Assembly (NCBI RefSeq): GCF_024166365.1
Contig: NC_064835.1
Coordinates: 62,786,607-62,850,606, forward strand
Reading direction: 5' to 3'
Origin: Elephas maximus indicus
Taxonomy: Eukaryota > Chordata > Mammalia > Proboscidea > Elephantidae
DNA: 64,000 bases
Part shown: positions 57,908 to 64,000 of the stretch, one piece after another
How positions within the stretch are numbered: position 1 is the first letter of the stretch
Layout: every line of letters begins with the position of its first letter
Notes under the pieces: model-generated
What the model was told of the DNA's origin: nothing
Seen by the model: only the letters and a program-made list of their open reading frames with translations
The model's database searches: none
Translations under genes and position numbers: made by a program

Positions 57908-58406
57908 CCAGTTATGGATTGAATTGTATCCCCCAAAATGTGTGTCAACTATGATTGTGTGATTGTCTACCATTTTGTCATCTGATATGATTTTCCTATG
58001 TGCTGTAAATCGTGCTTCTGTGATGTTAATGAGGCAGGATTAGAGGCAGTTATGTTAATGAGGCAGGACTCAATCTACAAGATTAGCTTGTATTTTGAGT
58101 CAATCTCTTTTGAGATTAAAAAAAGAGAGAAGAAAACAGAGAGACTGGGACCTCATACCACCAAAAAAGCAGTGCTAGGAGCAGAGTGTGTCCTTTGGAC
58201 CCAGGGTGTTTGTGCTGAGAAGCTCCTAGAGCAGGGGAAGATTGAGACAAAGACCTTCTTCCAGAACTGACAGAGAAAGCCTTCCTCTGGAGCTGGCACA
58301 GTGAATTCGGACTTCTAGCCTCCTAGACTATGAGAGAATAAACTTCTGTTTGTTAAAGCCAACCACTTGTGGTATTTCTGTTATAGCAGCACTAGGTAAC
58401 TAAGAC
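57908..58406 (+). mobile_element. MaLR-type solo LTR, sense, with AATAAA
   Basis: Sense counterpart of the LTRs at 19380, 50096 and 51074: 'gttatggattgaattgtatcccccaaaatg', 'ttaatgaggcaggattagagg', 'ggacttctagcctcctagactatgagagaataaacttctg', end 'aactaagaca'. AATAAA is at 58337-58342. Flanking ATGCC and GTGCC may be the 5-bp duplication. Confidence 0.85.
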
Positions 58407-58469
58407 AGTGCCTAATTTAAAAAAAAAAAAAAAATGGGGCAGAACAGTGTGCTACCATTTAGTGATGAG

Positions 58470-58715
58470 GTGTATATGGAGGTTATGAGTGGGGACTCTA
58501 GAACCAGGCTGCTTGGGTTCAAATCCCAGCCCTTCTGTGAGATTTTGGGCAAGTCAATTCACTGGTCTGTGTCTCAATTCCTATATCTGTAAAATAGGGG
58601 ATATACTAGTCTCTACCTCATACGGTTGGTGAGGGTAGTAAATAAGTTAGTATGTACAAAGCCCTTAGAAAAGCGTCTGACACATAGAGGGTGGTCAGTA
58701 AATATGAATGAGTGA
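58470..58715 (+). repeat. MIR, sense
   Basis: The phrases 'gactctagaaccaggctgcttgggttcaaatcccagc', 'gggcaagtcaattcactgg', 'atctgtaaaatagggg' and 'cgtctgacacatagagggtggtcagtaaatatg' form a near-complete MIR. A (TGAA)n-like run follows (58704-58740). Confidence 0.88.
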
Positions 58716-59152
58716 ATGAGAATGAATGAGTGAATGAATCCAAGTCAGAGATCATACACTGTAGTTCTGGCTTCATCTCTGAGATCTTGGGTATGGCTCT
58801 GAAGTTCGATTTTCTTGCCTGTCCTATGTATGGAAACGGGTGATCAAATAGTTAATGGGAGGGAACGTGCTCAGCAAAATGCAGAAGCATGAAATTTTCA
58901 TGTGAGGCTTTACCACTGCCTTTTATCTGTGCCACTAGCCTGCCTGGGACATCTCTGTGGTAGTTTCATTCATGAAGTGGGGAACACGTCTGTAGGCTCT
59001 GGGTTCCTGGCCTTCAAGAGTACCCTATGATGACTCTTTGCTGATAAGCCAACATCTGCCCGCTTTCCAACTGCTGCTCCTTGGGGGGGAGCAGGAGCCA
59101 GTCCTTGAGCCTGAGGGACACAGATGTGGCCATGGATTAGAAGTGCAGTGCT

Positions 59153-60215
59153 CTATTATAAGAACTTGAGAAATAGTTTAAACTGAGAAGAAAACATTCA
59201 TTGTGGTTACGAGAGGGGGGAGGGAGGGTGGAAAAGGGGTATTCACTAATTAGATAGTAGATAAGAACTACTTTAGGTAAAGGAAAAGACAACATACAAC
59301 ACAGGGGAGGTCAGCACAACTGGACTAAACCAAAAGCAAAGAAGTTTCCTGAATAAACTGAATGCTTCGAAGGCCAGCATAGCAGGAACGGGGGTTTGGG
59401 GACTGTGGTTTCAGGGGACACCTAAGTCAATTGGCAGAATAAAATCTATTAAGAAAATATTCTGCATCCCACTTTGAAGAGTGGCGTCTGGGGCCTTAAA
59501 CGCTAGCAAGCAGCCATCTAAGATGCATCAATGAGTCTCAACCCACCTGGATCAAAGCAGAATGAAGAACACCAAGGACACAAGGTAATTATGAGCCCAA
59601 GAGACAGAAAGGGCCACATGAACCAGAGACTACATCATCCTGAGACCAGAAGAACTAGATGTTGCCTGGCTACAACCGATGACTGGCCTGACAGGGAACA
59701 CAACAGAGAACCCCTGAGGGAGCAGGAGATCAGTGGGATGCAGACCCCAAATTCTCATAAAAAGACCAGACTTAATGGTCTGACTGAGACTGGAAGGACC
59801 CCGGTGGTCATGGCCCCCAGACCTTCTGTTGGCCCCGGACAGGAACCATTCCTGAAGCCAACTCTTCAGACATGGATTGGACTGGACAATGGGTTGGAGA
59901 GGGATGCTGATGAGGAGTGAGCTTCTTGGATCAGGTGGACACTTGAGACTATGTTGGCATCTCCTGCCTGGAGGGGAGATGAGAAGGTAGAGGGGGTTAG
60001 AAGGTGGCGAAATGGACATGAAAAGAGAGAGTGGAGGGAGGGAACGGGCTGTCTCATTAACTAAAAAAAAAAATTTTTTTTTTTTTTCAGTCTAATTAGG
60101 GGGAGAGTAATTGGGAGTATGTAGCAAGGTGTATATAAGTTTTTGTGTGAGAGACTGACTTTATTTGTAAATTTTCACTTAAAGCACAATAAAAATGATT
60201 TTTTTTAAAAAAAAA
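59153..60215 (+). mobile_element. Young 5'-truncated L1, sense, perfect 14-bp duplication
   Basis: About 1.06 kb of L1 3' UTR ends in 'cacttaaagcacaataaaaatg' and an A/T-rich tail. AGAAGTGCAGTGCT is duplicated exactly at 59139-59152 and 60216-60229. AATAAA is at 60188-60193. A 129-codon frame inside it is L1 3' UTR text, not a gene. Confidence 0.95.
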
Positions 60216-61109
60216 AGAAGTGCAGTGCTGTTTAGTTGGACTCCTTCTAGGGCAGGGAGCAACCCGTGCTGGTGAGGAGTACCTGCTGCCAGGCTGAAGG
60301 AGGAGGTTCTGGGACTTTTTACCAACCCCACCAGATGATGTCAGCTAACTGTCTTCCTCCTCTTTTGCCTCTGGTTGGCAGTGGCCCTAGCCAGCCCCAG
60401 ATATCCATCTGCTCTGGATGGCCACTGGAGAGTGGAGAGGGCTGTCTCAATCCTGTCTTTGGGCCCCTGAACCCTGGCTGAGTCACTTATAATCTCTCTG
60501 GGATGAGTTACCTTGTCAGAAAATCATCTACCAACCTCACAGGCATGCTGTAAGAATAAGACAATAGAGATGAAGTCACTTTGAAAAATGATTTAAGTCC
60601 TTTAAAAAAAAATACTGCTCATTTGAATTGCTTCCCCTCTATTTTGGGGGACCAGCATTTACTGAGTGTTCTATGGGCCAAGTATTTTATATATGCACAT
60701 CTTATTCAACCCTCTGTATTATTAAACCAAGTGCTGTAACATGCAACCCTAGCTCTCACAGTAATGCAGTAGGTTGGTTTCACACTCATGTCAGGGTCTA
60801 GTGCATCAGGAACTTGGCATATGTCATTGTTCAGGGACCAGGCTCCTTTCGCTTCATGGCTTTACTGTCTTCCAGGGCCTCATAGTCCTCCACTGGACCC
60901 TCTGCAAACAGGGAAGAGAGAGCACATGGCAGATGGTAGATTGTAGGAGGGAGACTTTGGGACTGGGCCTGCAAGTAGCAAACATCAATCCTGCCCAGTC
61001 AGCAGACAGTTCCACAATCCCACTTGCTGGTAGATGGCCTGGGGAATATAGGGTTCTCTGTGTACATGAAGGAAAAGCAAACTGGCTGATGAGCACCACA
61101 CACTGTCTC

Positions 61110-61285
61110 TGCCCTACCCTTTCAACAATCCTGGGACTTAGGTGGGGGCTTCATCCCCATTTACTGGTGGAGAACTCAAGGCATAGAGGCAGAGTAGCTT
61201 GTCCAAGCCCATGCATACAATAAATGTCAGAGCCAGGATTTAAATACAGACCTGTCTGTTTCTAACGCTGTGTTCTTTATATTGT
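61110..61285 (-). repeat. MIR, antisense
   Basis: The phrases 'ccccatttactggtggagaactcaaggcatagaggcagagtagcttgtccaagcc' and 'cagagccaggatttaaatacagacc' are antisense MIR. Confidence 0.7.
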
Positions 61286-61971
61286 CTCTGATGTCCTTGG
61301 ACTACTAGTTTTTCTGTTGGCTATCCAACCGTATCATGGGGGATTTTTTTTTTTTAAAGAATCAGATGAGGAGATCTTGAGTTTTTTTAAATGAGCTTTT
61401 TATTTTAGAATAGTTTTAGATTTGCAAAAAAATTGAGAAGATATTACAGCGAGTTCCCATAACCCCCTACCCAGTTTCCCCATTGTTAATATCATACATC
61501 AGTAGGACACATTTGTCACAATTAATGAGCCAATGCTAATACATTATTATTAACTGAAGTCCATGCTTTATTCACATTTCCTTTGTTATTACCTAATGTC
61601 CTTTTTCTGTTCCAAGTTCCCATGTCGGATGCCACATTATGCTTAGTTGTCATGTCTCCTTAGCCTCCTCTTGGCTGTGACAGTTTCTGAGATTTTCCCT
61701 GTTTTCAATGACCTTAATAGTTTTGAGGAGTAATGGCGCAGATATTTTCTAGAATAACCCTCAATTTGGGTTTGTCTAATGTTTTTCTCATGATTAGACT
61801 GGGATAATTAGACTTTGGAAGAAAGACCCCAGAGGTAAAGTGCCATTCTCATCATGTCATATGAAGGGTGTATAATCCCGATATGATTTATGACTGTTGA
61901 TATTGACCTTTATCTCCTAACTGAGGAAGTATTTGTGAGGGTTCTCCACTGTAAAGTTATCCTTTTACTCC

Positions 61972-62602
61972 TGTAAAAACAGATTGGGGACAGTGTCTGA
62001 CCTCCTCCAACTCCACAAGGGAGAAGGAGAATGAAGATCAGTAATGCAAGGTTGACTCCCATGAGGTGGAGGACAGACAGGCCTCCTCTCTGCCATCTTT
62101 ACTAATTCTGAAACTAGCCTTCCCCCCACAGCGCTCTTTCCATCTCTGCTGGGTTCGGTAATTCATTGCAATGGCCACGTAAGAACTCGTGGACCATACT
62201 CATAGTTATGGGTTTATTAGGGAAGTAACAGTTACAACTCACGCTCAGGAACACTCAAGATACAGTTCTTCCATCAGGATAGCTTCTTCCCAGCTGTGCT
62301 CTCAGGCATACCTCTCCCTGGCCCTCAGTCTGTCCGAAGGCACTCAGCTTTCTTTCTTTGTGCTTCGCAGCCCAGGGCACCATCTCCTGCCACTGGGTCT
62401 CTGCTGCTGGGTCTCCCCTGTTGGTCTCTCTTTCCTTAGTGGTTGTGGGCTCCTCCTCCCTGCTCTGGAATTGGCTCTCTTTTAGGGCAAAACTGACCAA
62501 TCCGCTTGGTAGGCCACAGTTACCCTATTACACAATCACCTGGGTGGGAGTTAGAAGACCATCGCTAGAAAGGCCACATACAAAAGTCATTAATCCTCTG
62601 CA
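61972..62602 (-). mobile_element. Solo LTR, possibly class II (ERVK-like)
   Basis: The block separates two pieces of one L1M 3' UTR. It starts TGTAAAAACAG and ends CCTCTGCA, flanked by TACTCC (61966-61971) and ACCTCC (62603-62608), a 5/6 match that would be a 6-bp duplication. On the minus strand an AATAAA occurs near 62216, suggesting that orientation. No viral coding sequence is present. Confidence 0.6.
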
Positions 62603-62670
62603 ACCTCCTTTCCATACTATACTGTTTGGAAGTAAGTCGCTGAGCACAGTCCATACATAAAGAGTGGGGA

Positions 62671-63110
62671 GAACCCCTGAGGGAACAAGAGAGCAGTGGG
62701 ATGCAGACCCCAAATTCTCATAAAAAGACCAGACTTAATGGTCAGACTGGGACTAGAAGGACGCCGGAGGCCATGGTCCCCAGACCTTCTGTTAGCCCAA
62801 GACAGGAACCATTCCCAAAGCCAACTCTTCAGACAGGGATTGGCCTGGAATACGGGATGGAAAATGATACTGGTGAGGAGTGAGCTTCTTGGATCAAGTA
62901 GACATGAGACTATGTTGGCATCTCCTGTCTGGAGGGGAGAAGCTACCGGAATGGACACGAGGAGACAGAGTGGAGGGAAGAACTGTGCTATCTCATTAGA
63001 GGGAGAGCAATTAGGAGTGTATAGCAAGGTGTATGTAAATTTTTATATGAGAGACTGACCTGATTTGTAAACTTTCACTTAAAGCACAATAAAAATTAAT
63101 AAAAAAAAAA
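62671..63110 (+). mobile_element. Young 5'-truncated L1 3' end, sense
   Basis: About 440 bp of L1 3' UTR, closely similar to 59.7-60.2 kb, with AATAAA at 63088-63093 and an A tail. The flanks AAAGAGTGGGGA (62659-62670) and AAAGAGTGAGGA (63111-63122) form an 11/12 duplication within L1M. Confidence 0.93.
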
Positions 63111-63491
63111 AAAGAGTGAGGAGTTATGCTCCCCCCTCCTTGAGGGCAGAGTATCTACCATACATTATTTGGAATTCTTCTGCATGGGAAATTAGTCTTT
63201 TCTCCTTTTATTTATTTATTCAATCATTTATTTATAAAATGATATATAAATGTAAATGATATTTATATCAGTATGGACTCATGGATATTTATCTTATAAC
63301 TTTGAGTTATAATCCAATACTGCTTTATATAGTTTGTGTTTTGACTTGTTCCAGCTGTGGCCATTGCGAGCTCTTCCCATTGGCTCCTGTTTTCCCTTTG
63401 ACATATCCCAACATGGGGTTTTTTCTTTCTTTCTTTTTGAACACTGTCTTACTTTCTGGCACTACAGGATGCTCCAGGCTCATCTTATATA

Positions 63492-63709
63492 CCGTATTTT
63501 TACACAAATAACATGCACCTTTTACGTTTATTTGCCAACCATGCATTGCCCCCTCCCTAAGATATTTTTTGTAAATGCACTGTATTAATTGTTTCTTACA
63601 GCAGGATGTAAAAAAAAAATTGGCTTACTGGCGCGTACGTAAATACCTCATGGGGGATTTGATTGGCAAACAAATGTAGAAGGTGCACATTATTTGTGTA
63701 AAAATACGG
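63492..63709. mobile_element. 218-bp MITE with ~49-bp terminal inverted repeats
   Basis: The left arm starts CCGTATTTTTACACAAATAA and the right arm is its reverse complement. Over 49 bases I count 43 matches, all six differences being transitions. TA flanks both ends (63490-63491 and 63710-63711). No coding capacity. TA duplication suggests a Tc1/mariner-type mobiliser, but I cannot name the family. Confidence 0.88.
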
Positions 63710-64000
63710 TATTCCCTCCCCAGCCATAGAATCAGCCATTTCTCCAAGAAGTCCTTGTGCTTTTATTGGACACTGGTATTAGAAACCAAGATCTGGGTGC
63801 TAAGTGTGTTTGTTGCTAAGGGAGTGTTGTTGCTTCTAGGCCTTGACAGAGCAAGGAAATACATATGTATACTAACCTGTGCATTTGTACGTGTCTATAA
63901 ATGTTTCTGTTTATATCTGTCTGCATCTATACTGAACTAACACAAGACTGATTCTGATACTCCAACTCTAACCCGGCAGTACATGGATCATTCTAGCCTT

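Larger units (their letters stand above)
61380..63491 (-). repeat. L1M 3' UTR, antisense, with two nested insertions
   Basis: An old L1 3' UTR can be followed through 61380-61971 ('gtttgtctaatgtttttctcatgattagactggg'), 62603-62658 ('tttccatactatactgtttggaagtaag') and 63123-63491 ('gagttatgctcccccctccttgagggcagagtatc'). A solo LTR and a young L1 interrupt it, and a MITE follows at 63492. L1M-like text resumes at 63712 to the window end. Confidence 0.8.
37516..64000 (+). other. SFXN5: SFXN5 intron 3 (5' part, incomplete)
   Basis: 26.5 kb after the exon 3 donor in which no next sideroflexin exon was recognised. Content is mostly RTE, L1, LTR and AfroSINE. Blocks without recognisable genes or clear repeats lie at about 37.52-37.90, 42.2-42.89, 43.07-43.90, 44.58-46.06, 47.22-48.59, 55.85-57.30, 58.74-59.14 and 60.23-61.10 kb. 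Confidence 0.85.

Noticed and set aside
59531..59920. 129-codon frames on both strands, possible small gene
   Set aside because: Both lie inside the 3' UTR of a truncated L1 with a clear target-site duplication. Similar text recurs at 54.3-54.8 and 62.7-62.9 kb.

Overview
This is mammalian nuclear DNA, almost certainly from a paenungulate afrothere and most likely an elephant. The species call is inference. It rests on more than twenty copies or fragments of the tRNA-derived AfroSINE family, on several copies of an RTE LINE whose 3' tail resembles the AfroSINE tail, and on L1 3' UTRs of the kind I know from elephant. Coding sequence is sparse and split by GT-AG introns. Nothing prokaryotic, no CRISPR array and no operon was seen.

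Two genes lie head to tail on the + strand. Positions 1-6400 hold the 3' end of RAB11FIP5 (Rab11 family-interacting protein 5, Rip11/Gaf-1): intron, two last coding exons (3748-3937 and 4203-4406), and a roughly 2 kb 3' UTR ending at an AATAAA (6379-6384). After a 1.9 kb gap containing a palindromic DNA-transposon remnant comes the CpG-island promoter and first exon of SFXN5 (sideroflexin 5; ATG at 8281). SFXN5 exon 2 is at 25203-25271 and exon 3 at 37438-37515. Together the three exons encode residues 1-83. No fourth exon was recognised, so 37516-64000 is read as part of intron 3. The same gene pair is adjacent in the same order and orientation in human.

The rest is intronic or intergenic repeat: AfroSINEs, many with readable target-site duplications; RTE copies at about 12.6, 22.5-23.8, 38.5-41.2 and 53.1-54.0 kb; long degraded antisense L1s; younger 5'-truncated L1 3' ends; MaLR/MLT1-type solo LTRs with 5-bp duplications; a possible class II LTR; Tigger-like, MER5A-like and palindromic DNA elements; and MIR/L2 fragments. 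Several are stacked, so insertion order can be read directly.

I found no undescribed biological system. The best leads are a near-TISU start context with a TATA-like box just upstream in SFXN5, a cluster of CCAAT boxes downstream of its ATG, sense-strand polyadenylation signals brought by retroelements into intron 3, an RTE insertion with a twin-priming 5' inversion, two palindromic MITEs, two ultra-short SINE-tail events, and a strong G-quadruplex tract. The two genes share an address rather than a pathway: one acts in Rab11 recycling-endosome traffic, the other in mitochondrial inner-membrane transport.
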